Positions 1 to 8,213 of a DNA stretch of 64,000 nt are shown here, one piece after another. Each line of letters opens with the position of its first letter. Position 1 is the first letter of the stretch. A program made the translations under genes and the position numbers. The stretch covers positions 1 to 64,000 of the forward strand of contig CAYOEV010000012.1 of the NCBI GenBank assembly GCA_964403075.1, written 5' to 3'. Under the pieces are notes generated by a model. The model saw nothing but the letters and a program-made list of their open reading frames with translations. It was not told where the DNA came from and searched no databases. This DNA is from CAYOEV01 sp964403075. Its GTDB lineage: Bacteria > Bacteroidota > Bacteroidia > Cytophagales > Cyclobacteriaceae.

Positions 1-50
<50 letters not shown>

Positions 51-86
51 ATGTGTCTTTAATAGGATTTTTCTCCTACGGGATTG

Positions 87-117
87 CAAAGCTAAGGGTA
101 ATCTGTGTGTCTACAAA
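87..117 (-). promoter_or_regulatory. Bacteroidota housekeeping promoter of the initiator tRNA
   Basis: On the minus strand TTTG (117-114) is followed after 19 bases by TAGCTTTG (94-87), a full match to the Bacteroidota sigma-A pattern TTTG-N19-TAnnTTTG. Transcription would start near base 80, leaving a leader of about 30 bases before the tRNA 5' end at base 50. This is the cleanest promoter in the window and sets the pattern used to judge the others. Confidence 0.7.
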
Positions 118-136
118 AGAGCAAAACGAAATTCAC

Positions 137-685
137 TTAAAACAATAGTAAAAAGAGTACCCACAAGGCGGCCAGAAAGTGCCAGAACAGACTCACATTC
201 TGTGTAAAAGCGAGATTTCGGGAGTGAAACTCATAGTTGGCAATTTTGCGACGGCTAAGCCAAATAAAGACCAAACCGATGACGACATGCAAAAAGTGAA
301 GACTGGTTATTGGCAGCATGATATTCAATCTGACTTCTCCATGAATGAGGACCTGTCGCCAGCCCAGTGCCTGAATTATGGCAAAGCCCAGCCCAGACCA
401 AAAAGTGCGGGTGACCCATGTGTGTGCTTGCACATGTTCATCTTTTTTTAAATGATCTACTGCCTTGAATAGAAACCCTGAAGACAGCAATACGAGTCCG
501 GTATTCCAATAAAAAGATTCGGGCAGAACTACTTCTGGCGCCTGATGCGACAACCAAACCACCAAAAGAGTAAAAAATATGACCGTGCTGGATCCTACAA
601 GTAAACGAGTCATCAGGTGAAAGGCCTTACGACGTTTGGCCTTCTCATTGATTCTATCTTCCAGTATTTCTCTGTAAATGCGCAT
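137..685 (-). CDS. Heme-copper oxidase subunit III-like membrane protein (orphan)
   Basis: A 182-residue protein with five hydrophobic segments. It resembles the short subunit III (CtaE/NorE-type) of heme-copper oxidases, with the family's HFLHVVIGL segment near residue 130 and a C-terminal FWHFLAALWVLFLLLF helix. Subunit III binds no metal; in caa3/aa3 oxidases it stabilises subunit I and proton uptake, while NorE homologues accompany nitric oxide reductase. No subunit I or II gene adjoins it. The nearest oxidase is the cbb3 cluster several kilobases away, and cbb3 enzymes do not use this subunit. Its partner is therefore unknown. A divergent small gene begins 96 bases upstream. Confidence 0.8.
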   Translation of the reverse strand: MRIYREILEDRINEKAKRRKAFHLMTRLLVGSSTVIFFTLLVVWLSHQAPEVVLPESFYWNTGLVLLSSGFLFKAVDHLKKDEHVQAHTWVTRTFWSGLGFAIIQALGWRQVLIHGEVRLNIMLPITSLHFLHVVIGLVFIWLSRRKIANYEFHSRNLAFTQNVSLFWHFLAALWVLFLLLF

Positions 686-780
686 CTTCTTAAGCGGAAC
701 ATGTAAAAGTTTGAAATTTGTTCGATTTCGGTGATCTATTTTACCTTACATGTGTTGTCGGTACTAAACGAGAATAGATT

Positions 781-1014
781 ATGCATTATTCAGCAGATGG
801 TTTAGTCATCATGATCATCATGTCAGTTGTTTCTACGTCGTTATTATTGATGGCCGCCTACATCCTCAGATATAATGATGAGAACAAAGGTTCTTCAGGT
901 GGAAATACCGATGATGGGGATGGAGACTTGTACTTAGATGATGTACCAGACCTAGATTTGCCACCGGGTGTATCATTGCCAGAACGAGGCCCGAGGGAAT
1001 TGGTACCCGTATGA
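781..1014 (+). CDS. Small single-pass membrane protein with acidic tail
   Basis: A 77-residue frame in an otherwise gene-free stretch. Residues 7-30 form one hydrophobic helix, followed by a Gly/Asp-rich linker (about residues 38-58) and a proline-containing end. I do not recognise a family. It is divergent from the oxidase subunit III-like gene, so the two may share the 686-780 control region. A weak promoter-like pair (TTTG at 717-720, TATTTTAC at 737-744) precedes it. The hydrophobic-then-acidic layout and the lack of a competing frame favour a real gene, but no Shine-Dalgarno sequence is seen. Confidence 0.5.
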   Translation: MHYSADGLVIMIIMSVVSTSLLLMAAYILRYNDENKGSSGGNTDDGDGDLYLDDVPDLDLPPGVSLPERGPRELVPV

Positions 1015-1297
1015 AGAAATTTCAATGCTCACATCCTCCGCTGTCCGCAAAGACGTGCGCATGGGATTGTGGCCACATTTCATGAGATTTTATGTAAACA
1101 TTGCGCAGTTAAATATTAGTTAAATGACAAGGCTACTTACCAGGAATTTTGACTTGCCTGGTGCTGCAGTTGATGGCGTAAGCTCAATTACGCATAAATA
1201 ACTTTGAAAATTGCCCTTGCGACCCATCCTATACTTTTCGCATGACTTTCATTGTGCAATTTTTCTCATCATATCCAATTAGAGGGGTAGTCCCCCG

Positions 1298-2134
1298 TTA
1301 TTCAGTCACCCGCACAGTCATCACTGGTATTTTACTATGGTTGGCCACGTCCTCGGCTTTACTACCTCCAAACAAATGTGCCAAGCCTGTACGACCATGG
1401 GTACCCATAACTATCATACCGGCGTTTACTTCTTCTGCGAATGAGAGTATACCTTCGTCTGCATAATAGGCGCTGGCCGTGTTCAAGGTGTAATTTTCAA
1501 GTGCTGCTGACTCTGCAAACTTTTTAAGGTTGTCCTGTGCTTCACGTTCTGTGAGATAATTATGTTTTACCAAAACGACATGAACATTCACGTGGAAGAG
1601 TCTTTGTAATTCTTTGATCTTTTCAACCACTGGTTGTTGCTCCTCTGTCAAATCAGAAGCGTATACAATGCTGCGCATATCGCTAAGGTCATTTTCACTG
1701 CCTTTTACAGTAATAACCGGACATTTGGCGTGCCTGATCATACGTTCCGCATTGGATCCTATAAAAACCTCATCAAACCCTGAAGCCCCTTTAGATCCAA
1801 TGATTAACCAGTCGGCATTCACGCGTGCCACTTCTTTACCAATATTTACATAAGGGCTTCCATATTCCATACGGGTTTCAGCTACCTGACCCACATCTTC
1901 CACCTTTTTCTTCCAGGCTTCTAAACGGTTATTGGTTGCTTTAATAAATTCTCCGTGGAAAAAAGCTTCTGCGCCACTAGATACCTGACCGGTAACACTA
2001 AAACTTGAGCTCGGAAATTCCAGCACATGTAGTAAAACGATTTCGGCGCCGATTTTGATGTTGAATTGCAAGGCAAAATTCAATGCGTTTTCGGCATGCA
2101 CACTAAAATCGATGGGAACGACAATTTTTTTCAT
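1298..2134 (-). CDS. Universal stress protein, tandem UspA domains
   Basis: A 278-residue protein made of two UspA folds. The first (about 1-145) opens with MKKIVVPIDFS and carries the nucleotide-binding-type motif GSKGASGFDEVFIGSNAERM. The second (about 150-278) has GTHGRTGLAHLFGGSKAEDV and ends in VMTVRV. Such G-2x-G-9x-G(S/T) motifs are typical of ATP-binding Usp proteins. The cytosolic role is stress tolerance; the exact substrate is not known. It follows the next usp gene by 16 bases, so both are probably on one transcript driven from the FNR-like box at 3115. Two tandem usp genes beside cbb3 genes are common in this phylum. Confidence 0.92.
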   Translation of the reverse strand: MKKIVVPIDFSVHAENALNFALQFNIKIGAEIVLLHVLEFPSSSFSVTGQVSSGAEAFFHGEFIKATNNRLEAWKKKVEDVGQVAETRMEYGSPYVNIGKEVARVNADWLIIGSKGASGFDEVFIGSNAERMIRHAKCPVITVKGSENDLSDMRSIVYASDLTEEQQPVVEKIKELQRLFHVNVHVVLVKHNYLTEREAQDNLKKFAESAALENYTLNTASAYYADEGILSFAEEVNAGMIVMGTHGRTGLAHLFGGSKAEDVANHSKIPVMTVRVTE

Positions 2135-2150
2135 GATCGTTATTTTTAAT

Positions 2151-3044
2151 TTAAGACTGAGGAGCTGGTTGTTTGCCCTGGTAATTTTCTAAGTTGATGG
2201 GTTTCTCCTTTTTATTTATGCGATAACTCCAAACGGGAATTCTGGCATGATTCAAGGTATCTTCAGTAAGACTCCCTTCTAAAAAGTGGGCAATACCCCT
2301 TCTGGCATGAGTGGCCATTACCAGCATTTTAGCATGTGATTTTCTACTGTATATGAGAATGCCATCTTGTGGGAAAATATCCTTAACAATATTGAAAACA
2401 GCTTTCTTGAACCCGTATTCTTTTAACAAGTTGTCCATTTCATCTTGTAACAAATCCAGGTTCTCAATGTCATGAGGCGTTTTCACCCAAACGAATTCCA
2501 CAGAACAATCCAGTAATTGCTGGAGTTTTGATACCTCTTCGAGAAAAGATGGCCGCAATTCATCAATATCAACTGGCACCATTACGCTATCTATGTCTTT
2601 TAATTGAGTTTTATGTGGCACGGCGATAACCGGACAGGATACGGTACGCACCACTTTTTCCGTGTTAGAACCAACCAAAAATTCTTTCAAGCCGGTCGCA
2701 CCGGTGGTGCCGATAACAAGGAGGTCGATTTTATGTTTTTCGACCACTTCCCTGATGTTGTAAGTCAAAGAGCCCACCTCGACGATTTTCTCCATGCTTA
2801 AACCATCCGTGCGGTACTGTCGGATAAGATTTTCAAGATTGTCTTTGGCACGTTCCTCAACCTTATCCGAAAAATCCATCACTGCATTGGCGTCGCCAAA
2901 ATACATGCTTTCATAAGAGTGGGGAAAGTCTATGCCGTGAAAAATTTTTACATGGTAACCAGCTTTCTGGGCCAGTTCCAGTCCGAATTCAAGTGCATGT
3001 ATGCTGGTCTTTGAAAAATCGGTAGGTATCAATAGGTTTTTCAT
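2151..3044 (-). CDS. Universal stress protein, tandem UspA domains
   Basis: A 297-residue paralogue of the neighbouring gene, again with two UspA domains. The first starts MKNLLIPTDFSKTS and has GTTGATGLKEFLVGSNTEKV near residue 115. The second has ATHARRGIAHFLEGSLTEDT near residue 250, where the usual first glycine of the ATP motif is replaced (ATHARRG), so the second half may bind nucleotide poorly. A polar tail of about 20 residues follows. It is the first gene of a two-usp unit. An FNR-like palindrome lies 71 bases before its ATG, the same distance as for ccoS, suggesting low-oxygen induction. Confidence 0.92.
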   Translation of the reverse strand: MKNLLIPTDFSKTSIHALEFGLELAQKAGYHVKIFHGIDFPHSYESMYFGDANAVMDFSDKVEERAKDNLENLIRQYRTDGLSMEKIVEVGSLTYNIREVVEKHKIDLLVIGTTGATGLKEFLVGSNTEKVVRTVSCPVIAVPHKTQLKDIDSVMVPVDIDELRPSFLEEVSKLQQLLDCSVEFVWVKTPHDIENLDLLQDEMDNLLKEYGFKKAVFNIVKDIFPQDGILIYSRKSHAKMLVMATHARRGIAHFLEGSLTEDTLNHARIPVWSYRINKKEKPINLENYQGKQPAPQS

Positions 3045-3114
3045 GGCTTTTGATTTAAATCCTTAAGATAAATCATTCCTCATTTTTCAATATGAATAAA
3101 TCGCCTGTGATCTG

Positions 3115-3128
3115 ATGATCTTTATCAG
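3115..3128 (-). promoter_or_regulatory. FNR-like operator before the usp pair
   Basis: In the direction of the usp genes the site reads CTGATAAAGATCAT, matching the FNR/FixK pattern TTGAT-N4-ATCAA except at the outermost base on each side. It begins 71 bases upstream of the ATG at 3044 and ends just past the hemN stop codon. A TA pair lies at 3092-3091, the same 23-base offset seen at the two best promoters in this set, but the rest of that -7 element (TATTGAAA) is poor. Confidence 0.5.
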
Positions 3129-3130
3129 AT

Positions 3131-4468
3131 TTAGACAATCTCACTCATTACCACTCGCTTACCGGTCTGCCACATGCGTCTATCAAAGGCCGCACAAATA
3201 ATTCGAATAAATGCCTTTCCTTCTCTTTTAACCCGCAACGCAGTGTTTGTTTGCTCAAGAAGTTGTTCATTAATGAGCGCATCCAGCAGGTAGCGATCTA
3301 CAGGATATTGGCGTTCATCATCTGCGGACCACAATGTTTGAAACGTGCACATAAGTGCTAAGATTTTCCTCCTGTAGAATAAATCGTCCTCACTATGTAA
3401 ATGGCCGCGGACGATTGGCAAATGATCTTGATCAAGTAGTTGGTAATATTTTTTCAAGTCTTTTTCATTCTGTCCGAATGCCGTCCAGCTATCTCCTATG
3501 GCACTTACTCCCAAGCCCACCAATAATTCTTGATGTTGCGCGGTGTAGCCCATAAAATTTCGATGCAGCTTACCCTTCTCGAGGGCACCCAGTAGCTCAT
3601 CCCCGGGCAGTGCAAAATGGTCCATGCCAACCTCTTTATATCCGTTTTGAACCAACCACTCATGACCCATTTCGGTCATTTTCCAGCGCTCGGCTACTGT
3701 TGGAAGTTCATTTTCAAAAGACCTTTGCGCAGGCTTTAGCTGAGGCACGTGGGCGTAATTATAAAAGGCAATGCGATCGGGTAGAAATGCTTTGACTGCT
3801 GTCAATGTTTTTTTTAAGCTTTGCCAATCTTGCCCTGGCAATCCATGCACCAGATCGAAATTAATGCGCTTGTACCCAATTTGTCTGGCGTTGACCATTA
3901 CCCGGTCAACATCGTCTTCCGATTGCGGACGGTTAATAAGTTTTTGAACGTGGGGATCGAAATCCTGTATACCCAGGCTGAGTCGGTCAAACCCTAATTC
4001 GTACATCGTTTGCAAGTGTTCCCGTGTCGTGTTGGCCGGATGGCCTTCAAAGCTAAACTGTCTGTGACTTGCCTGATTGGTTTGATCCAGAATTGAGCGA
4101 ATAAGATAATTAAGATTTTCTGGCGCAAAAAAAGTAGGGGTGCCTCCGCCAAGATGGAATTCTTTGATTATCGGTCGGCCGGGAAAAATATCCAGGTACA
4201 TCGACCACTCCTTGAGTAAGTAGGAGATGTACTTTTTTTCGACTGAGTGATTTTTTGTAATTCGGGTATTACAAGCACAATAGGTACAAAGGCGTTCACA
4301 AAAAGGAAGATGAATGTACAGACTCAATTCCTCCTGATTGTCGGTAAAGGCCCGATGCAAGTGCTGACTGTATTGAGCAGTGTTAAAGTTCTCCACATCC
4401 CAGTGAGGTACCGTTGGATAACTGGTGTATCTGGGTGCCAAACGATTGAGTGATTTTTTTATTTGCAT
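3131..4468 (-). CDS. hemN: Oxygen-independent coproporphyrinogen III dehydrogenase
   Basis: A radical-SAM enzyme that decarboxylates coproporphyrinogen III to protoporphyrinogen IX without oxygen, supplying heme for the cbb3 oxidase when oxygen is scarce. The N-terminus has the HemN-specific RLAPRYTSYPT. The 4Fe-4S/SAM motif is CERLCTYCAC (C-x3-C-x2-C-x-C), followed by HLGGGTPTF and GIQDFD. The C-terminal HemN domain is present. I place the start at the ATG at 4468 (445 residues) because homologues begin just before the RYTSYPT motif; an upstream ATG at 4528 would add 20 unlike residues. It follows the TauE/SafE gene in the cbb3 cluster. Confidence 0.93.
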   Translation of the reverse strand: MQIKKSLNRLAPRYTSYPTVPHWDVENFNTAQYSQHLHRAFTDNQEELSLYIHLPFCERLCTYCACNTRITKNHSVEKKYISYLLKEWSMYLDIFPGRPIIKEFHLGGGTPTFFAPENLNYLIRSILDQTNQASHRQFSFEGHPANTTREHLQTMYELGFDRLSLGIQDFDPHVQKLINRPQSEDDVDRVMVNARQIGYKRINFDLVHGLPGQDWQSLKKTLTAVKAFLPDRIAFYNYAHVPQLKPAQRSFENELPTVAERWKMTEMGHEWLVQNGYKEVGMDHFALPGDELLGALEKGKLHRNFMGYTAQHQELLVGLGVSAIGDSWTAFGQNEKDLKKYYQLLDQDHLPIVRGHLHSEDDLFYRRKILALMCTFQTLWSADDERQYPVDRYLLDALINEQLLEQTNTALRVKREGKAFIRIICAAFDRRMWQTGKRVVMSEIV

Positions 4469-4550
4469 GTTCCGGTGAATAAGAAGTTTCAATCTTTTAT
4501 CGGGTGAGCGCATACCCGATGAAGTCAATTATTGCTGCCTATGATTCGTG

Positions 4551-5231
4551 TCAAATTCCGCATACGGTAATGAGGCCGGCAGCTCGTTCGCGTACGAGCA
4601 GTTGGAAATTGGGAAAAGTGAGCAGGCTTGCACGTAACACAAGTAAGAGTCCGGCAAGCACCGCTAAAGAGGGGATAACCAATGGAATCCACGCTTTGAA
4701 GTTTCGCGAAAACTGATGTCCGGCTACGCTCACAAGTAACAAGGCCGGTAGTGTACCAAGGCCAAAAATCACCATGTAGCCGGCAGCGTGCAGGAAGGTG
4801 GGAGAGAAGACGGCCGAGGCGGCAGCCACATAAGTAAGTCCGCAGGGTAGTAAGCCATTGGCAACACCACTCAACAACCAACGTCGGGAGTGGCCCATGT
4901 TGCTTTTCATGGCAGACCATATCCATCTATATAGTCGGGATTGGTAATAAAAGGCCTCCAATTTTCTTCTGAAAACAGGAAATCCGTAAAGTGTGATCAA
5001 CAGCAGTCCCGTGAAAAGGGTAAAGGTTCGTTGCATATTTAGTAATTGTACTGATATGCCCAACAAGCCCAACGCGAGCCCAAGCAAGGCATAGGTAGCA
5101 ATCCGCCCCAGGTGGTACAACCAAAAGGTTCGGTACGAGTGAGTGGTCCCTGCAAAGGTGAGCATGATCGGGCCACACATGCCTACGCAATGAAGACTCC
5201 CAAAAAAACCCAGTACTAGCGCAGCGATCAT
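4551..5231 (-). CDS. TauE/SafE-type (DsbD_2) membrane protein of the cbb3 cluster
   Basis: A 226-residue integral membrane protein with about six helices. It carries the GSLHCVGMCGP signature near residue 10 and a second cysteine in GLLPCGLTY near residue 130, typical of the DsbD_2/sulfite-exporter-like proteins that sit at the end of cbb3 operons. The paired cysteines in two helices suggest copper or thiol handling during oxidase assembly; sulfite export is not implied. Its ATG overlaps the ccoH stop by four bases (5228-5231), so it is translationally coupled to ccoH. A hairpin-forming CGGGT/ACCCG sequence lies at 4501-4518 before hemN. Confidence 0.88.
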   Translation of the reverse strand: MIAALVLGFFGSLHCVGMCGPIMLTFAGTTHSYRTFWLYHLGRIATYALLGLALGLLGISVQLLNMQRTFTLFTGLLLITLYGFPVFRRKLEAFYYQSRLYRWIWSAMKSNMGHSRRWLLSGVANGLLPCGLTYVAAASAVFSPTFLHAAGYMVIFGLGTLPALLLVSVAGHQFSRNFKAWIPLVIPSLAVLAGLLLVLRASLLTFPNFQLLVRERAAGLITVCGI

Positions 5232-5668
5232 TGAACAAATAATTCAGCCTCCTGATAATAAGCACGGTCGCGTGAGTTCCATTCTATTTTTAATGTATAC
5301 CTGCCTGCGACCAGTTCCGTCCGGTTGATTTGTTGTGCACCTACTTCATCCAGCAAGATGACATACTTTTTATCGAATGACTTTTCTGTTGGGCTATAAA
5401 AATAAATGGTACCATTGGCGTCACGCATGTTTTTTGGAAAAACCAATTGTACCTGTCGTGAGTCAGTTTGTGAAACGGAGATACGGGATCCACTATGGTA
5501 TAAATTAGATTTCTGGATAATGCGCTCCTGGTACTTCAATTCTTCCTGATAATAATTCTCTGAAACCAAATTAAAATCCAGTTGGACACTCTGATAAACC
5601 AGGAAAAGTATATACCCGCAAAAAAGTACAAATGACCATACAATCCCTGTTCCCCAATTCATAATCAT
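5228..5668 (-). CDS. ccoH: FixH/CcoH cbb3 oxidase assembly protein
   Basis: A 146-residue FixH-family protein. It has one N-terminal membrane helix (about residues 7-26, with the typical NWGTGI opening), then a conserved EN-YY--E segment (SENYYQEELKYQERI) and a periplasmic beta-rich domain. Known CcoH proteins associate with CcoP/CcoN and stabilise the assembled oxidase. The first ATG is at 5668; the ATG two codons later at 5662 gives the more typical MNWGTG start and either is possible. It lies six bases after ccoG and overlaps the next gene by four bases, in the standard ccoGH order. Confidence 0.9.
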   Translation of the reverse strand: MIMNWGTGIVWSFVLFCGYILFLVYQSVQLDFNLVSENYYQEELKYQERIIQKSNLYHSGSRISVSQTDSRQVQLVFPKNMRDANGTIYFYSPTEKSFDKKYVILLDEVGAQQINRTELVAGRYTLKIEWNSRDRAYYQEAELFVQ

Positions 5669-5674
5669 TGTTAG

Positions 5675-7099
5675 TTAAGGTGCTAAAAATTTTGTTTTAA
5701 CGGTTTTAATCAGCTCGTTGTCCGAGTAGACACCTATCTGAACTTTATTGCTCATGCTTTCCAGGTCGCGCGGATGAATGGCTACGAAGAAAGCACTGGA
5801 GGTAACGCCCTGTGGCGGTAATGTTAATTGGCCCTGGACCATTTGCACCTCTCCCGGAGGAGAAATTAACTCAATGCGCACAGACTTTGATTCCAAGGTT
5901 TTATTGATCATTTTCACTTGATAGAGGTTGGTCACGGTTCCGTCTTCACGGGTTTGAAAAGTGGTGCCGGGAGATCGAAGGACAGTGGTATCAAAATCTG
6001 TACGAATCACTAATAAAGTAATTAATACGCCGACGAGTAGAAATAACAAGGTGGTGTAGGCCAGTATACGATTGGTAAATCGAAAGGGCTGACCATCGGC
6101 AATGTTGGCTTCAGAGGCATACCGGATGAGTCCTTTAGGGCGATCGATTTTATCCATAATATCGTCGCATGCATCGATGCAGGCGGTGCAATTGACACAC
6201 TCCAACTGGGTGCCATTTCGAATATCAATACCGGTAGGACACACGTAAACGCATTGTTTACATTCGATACAGTCACCTTTGCCCTCAGCTTGACGGTCTT
6301 CTTTTTTTCTAAATTTTGCGCGTTTTTCACCGCGTTGATGGTCATACGCCACGACCACGCTGTTTCGGTCCAGTAATACACCCTGCAGGCGTCCGTAAGG
6401 GCAAATGGTTGTGCAGACCTGCTCCCGCAAGTAGTTAAAGACGCCAAAAAACAATCCGGTCAGCACAGTCATGGCTGCAAAGGCGGTTGGATTTTCAGCA
6501 GGCCCAGATGCAAGCAGCTCAAAGGTTTGTTCTGCTCCGATGATATACGCCACAAAGGTGTGCATGATCAGTGCACTGATGATTAAAAAAATTAACTGTT
6601 TACTGCCTTTTTTAATAATTTTTTCCCTGTTCCATGGTTGTTTGCTAAGCTTTTTCTGTGCCATGTAGTCCCCTTCAATCCAATACTCAATACGCCTGAA
6701 GACGTGTTCCATAAAGATGGTTTGTGGGCATACCCATCCACAAAAAATTCTTCCGAAAACTACGGTGAAAAGAATAATGAATACCACAGTGGTAATCATG
6801 CCAATGACAAACAGATAAAAATCCTGCGGCCAGAAAATTTGCCCGAAAATAGAAAACCGCCGCTCGATGAAGTTGAAAAGCAATAATGGCTGACCGTTGA
6901 TTTTAATAAACGGTGCAGTAAATAGAAAAACCAGTAAAATGACGCTGACCACGGTGCGCCGATTCATGAACCAACCCTTCGGTTTTTTAGGAAATATTCG
7001 TATGCGTTTTCCGTGTTCATCCACCGTTGCCAGTTTGTCCCTAAAGGTTTCTTCGGCGGCTTCTTGCTCGGCGTAAATGTCTTGTATGCCCGTTTTCAT
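5675..7099 (-). CDS. ccoG: CcoG, 4Fe-4S membrane protein for cbb3 maturation
   Basis: A 474-residue polyferredoxin-type membrane protein (FixG/RdxA/CcoG). In order: a cytosolic N-terminal tail, a membrane helix near residue 50, a second with CGWVCPQTIFMEHVFRR, CTTICPYGRLQG near residue 230, and two 4Fe-4S clusters CIECKQCVYVCPTG and CVNCTACIDACD. A further helix and a C-terminal Ig-like FixG domain (about residues 370-474) follow. CcoG reduces Cu(II) to Cu(I) for the oxidase binuclear centre. It follows ccoP by three bases and precedes ccoH by six, so it belongs to the structural operon. Confidence 0.95.
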   Translation of the reverse strand: MKTGIQDIYAEQEAAEETFRDKLATVDEHGKRIRIFPKKPKGWFMNRRTVVSVILLVFLFTAPFIKINGQPLLLFNFIERRFSIFGQIFWPQDFYLFVIGMITTVVFIILFTVVFGRIFCGWVCPQTIFMEHVFRRIEYWIEGDYMAQKKLSKQPWNREKIIKKGSKQLIFLIISALIMHTFVAYIIGAEQTFELLASGPAENPTAFAAMTVLTGLFFGVFNYLREQVCTTICPYGRLQGVLLDRNSVVVAYDHQRGEKRAKFRKKEDRQAEGKGDCIECKQCVYVCPTGIDIRNGTQLECVNCTACIDACDDIMDKIDRPKGLIRYASEANIADGQPFRFTNRILAYTTLLFLLVGVLITLLVIRTDFDTTVLRSPGTTFQTREDGTVTNLYQVKMINKTLESKSVRIELISPPGEVQMVQGQLTLPPQGVTSSAFFVAIHPRDLESMSNKVQIGVYSDNELIKTVKTKFLAP

Positions 7100-7102
7100 G
7101 GG

Positions 7103-8035
7103 TTAGAGACTTGCGTTCACGGCATCGTTCACAGATGCGCTGTCAGCTTCTTGAGCTGGCTCACGGATAAAAACTTCACCTTGCGGTGCTTTTTGATTTG
7201 GGGGGTTGGTTCCCTCCATTGAATACACGTAGCTAGACACTTGCTGCATCTGCTTGGGAGTCAGCTTGGTTTGCCAGGGTAGCATGCCATTGGCGGCCCC
7301 ATACTTTATCACCGAAAATATAGAGGCCATGTCTCCACCATGAATCCAATATTCATCAGTCATGTTCGGACCGACGCCTCCCTGACCTTCCTGTCCGTGA
7401 CATACAGCGCAGTTGGCCTGGAAAATGACTTCACCCGCAACAAGTACCTCTTGTTCACTGAGAAATGTTACATTGTTTTCATCAATGATTTCCTGTGGAG
7501 CCGCTGCCAAAAAGGCCTGTTTGGATGCTTCCGCCTGTTCTATTTGCGCGACATATTCTTCCTCCTGACTTAATCCAGTGCCTAACACGTGAAAATGAAT
7601 GAGATACACTACTCCGAAAGCGATCGTGAAATAAAAACCATACAACCACCATGGTGGAAGTCGGTTATCCAACTCCTTGATGCCGTCGTATTCGTGATCG
7701 GTGGCCACGTCTTTCTCATGAGCTACCGGTACTGAAACATTCACTCGGTTCCAAAAACGGGTCCAAAAGCCGACATTTTCCATCCCTGGACGTACGGTAA
7801 TTATTTCCTGCGTCTGTGGTTCTTGCCCCAGTTCTTCGGTGCGTGCCCGCATCATGGTGCGCATGGCAAACAGTGCCACGATCAGCGCAGTGAGTGCGAG
7901 GATACAAACCAACAATGCAATGGTTAACACGATCTCCATCCGGTATTGAGAGGTAAAATTCACTTCTGTGTCCTGCGACCAGCCCCAAATAGGGATCGTG
8001 AGAAGCATGAGTAAGGTGATGAGTATTCTTTTCAT
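7103..8035 (-). CDS. ccoP: cbb3 oxidase subunit CcoP, single c-type heme
   Basis: A 310-residue subunit III of cbb3 oxidase. It has a signal-like first helix (ending near residue 20), a second helix (about 33-59), the CcoP-specific DNRLPPWWLYGFYFTIAFGVVYL helix region around residues 127-150, and one cytochrome c domain with CAVCH near residue 213. Proteobacterial CcoP has two CxxCH motifs; only one exists here. An additional N-terminal helix is also present compared with the canonical form. The subunit passes electrons from soluble cytochrome c or quinol-side donors to CcoO. Its ATG overlaps the ccoQ stop (ATGA). Confidence 0.95.
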   Translation of the reverse strand: MKRILITLLMLLTIPIWGWSQDTEVNFTSQYRMEIVLTIALLVCILALTALIVALFAMRTMMRARTEELGQEPQTQEIITVRPGMENVGFWTRFWNRVNVSVPVAHEKDVATDHEYDGIKELDNRLPPWWLYGFYFTIAFGVVYLIHFHVLGTGLSQEEEYVAQIEQAEASKQAFLAAAPQEIIDENNVTFLSEQEVLVAGEVIFQANCAVCHGQEGQGGVGPNMTDEYWIHGGDMASIFSVIKYGAANGMLPWQTKLTPKQMQQVSSYVYSMEGTNPPNQKAPQGEVFIREPAQEADSASVNDAVNASL

Positions 8036-8211
8036 GGCAGTTGATTAGCGTCAAGAGGCAACTGGGATTTGTCTTTCATCTCTTTTTTACTGGCAGTAAA
8101 TACATACCAGAAGAGTCCCAGAAAAAACAGAAAGAAGATGGTGAAAGAGATCACAGGAAAAATTTCAATCCCTGAGATGGTCTCCAAATGGTGTTTGATA
8201 AATTTTAGCAT
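8032..8211 (-). CDS. ccoQ: cbb3 oxidase small subunit CcoQ
   Basis: A 59-residue frame read from the gap between ccoNO and ccoP. It starts MLKFIKHHLE, has one hydrophobic helix (about residues 15-39, ending FWYVFTASKKEM) and a short polar tail, the layout of CcoQ/FixQ. In known systems CcoQ stabilises the complex and the CcoP interaction. A clear AGGAG lies just before the ATG at 8211, unusual in this otherwise Shine-Dalgarno-poor sequence. The stop TGA (8034-8032) overlaps the ccoP ATG (8035-8033) as ATGA. Start and stop both fit tight coupling between ccoNO (stop at 8214) and ccoP. Confidence 0.9.
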   Translation of the reverse strand: MLKFIKHHLETISGIEIFPVISFTIFFLFFLGLFWYVFTASKKEMKDKSQLPLDANQLP

Positions 8212-8213
8212 AA

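Noticed and set aside
1176..1193. Hairpin GCGTAA/TTACGC downstream of the small acidic protein
   Set aside because: No T run follows; could be a weak terminator but is not supported.
4501..4518. Hairpin CGGGT/ACCCG before hemN
   Set aside because: Stem of five pairs with no T tract in either direction; not a terminator, and too short to call an attenuator.
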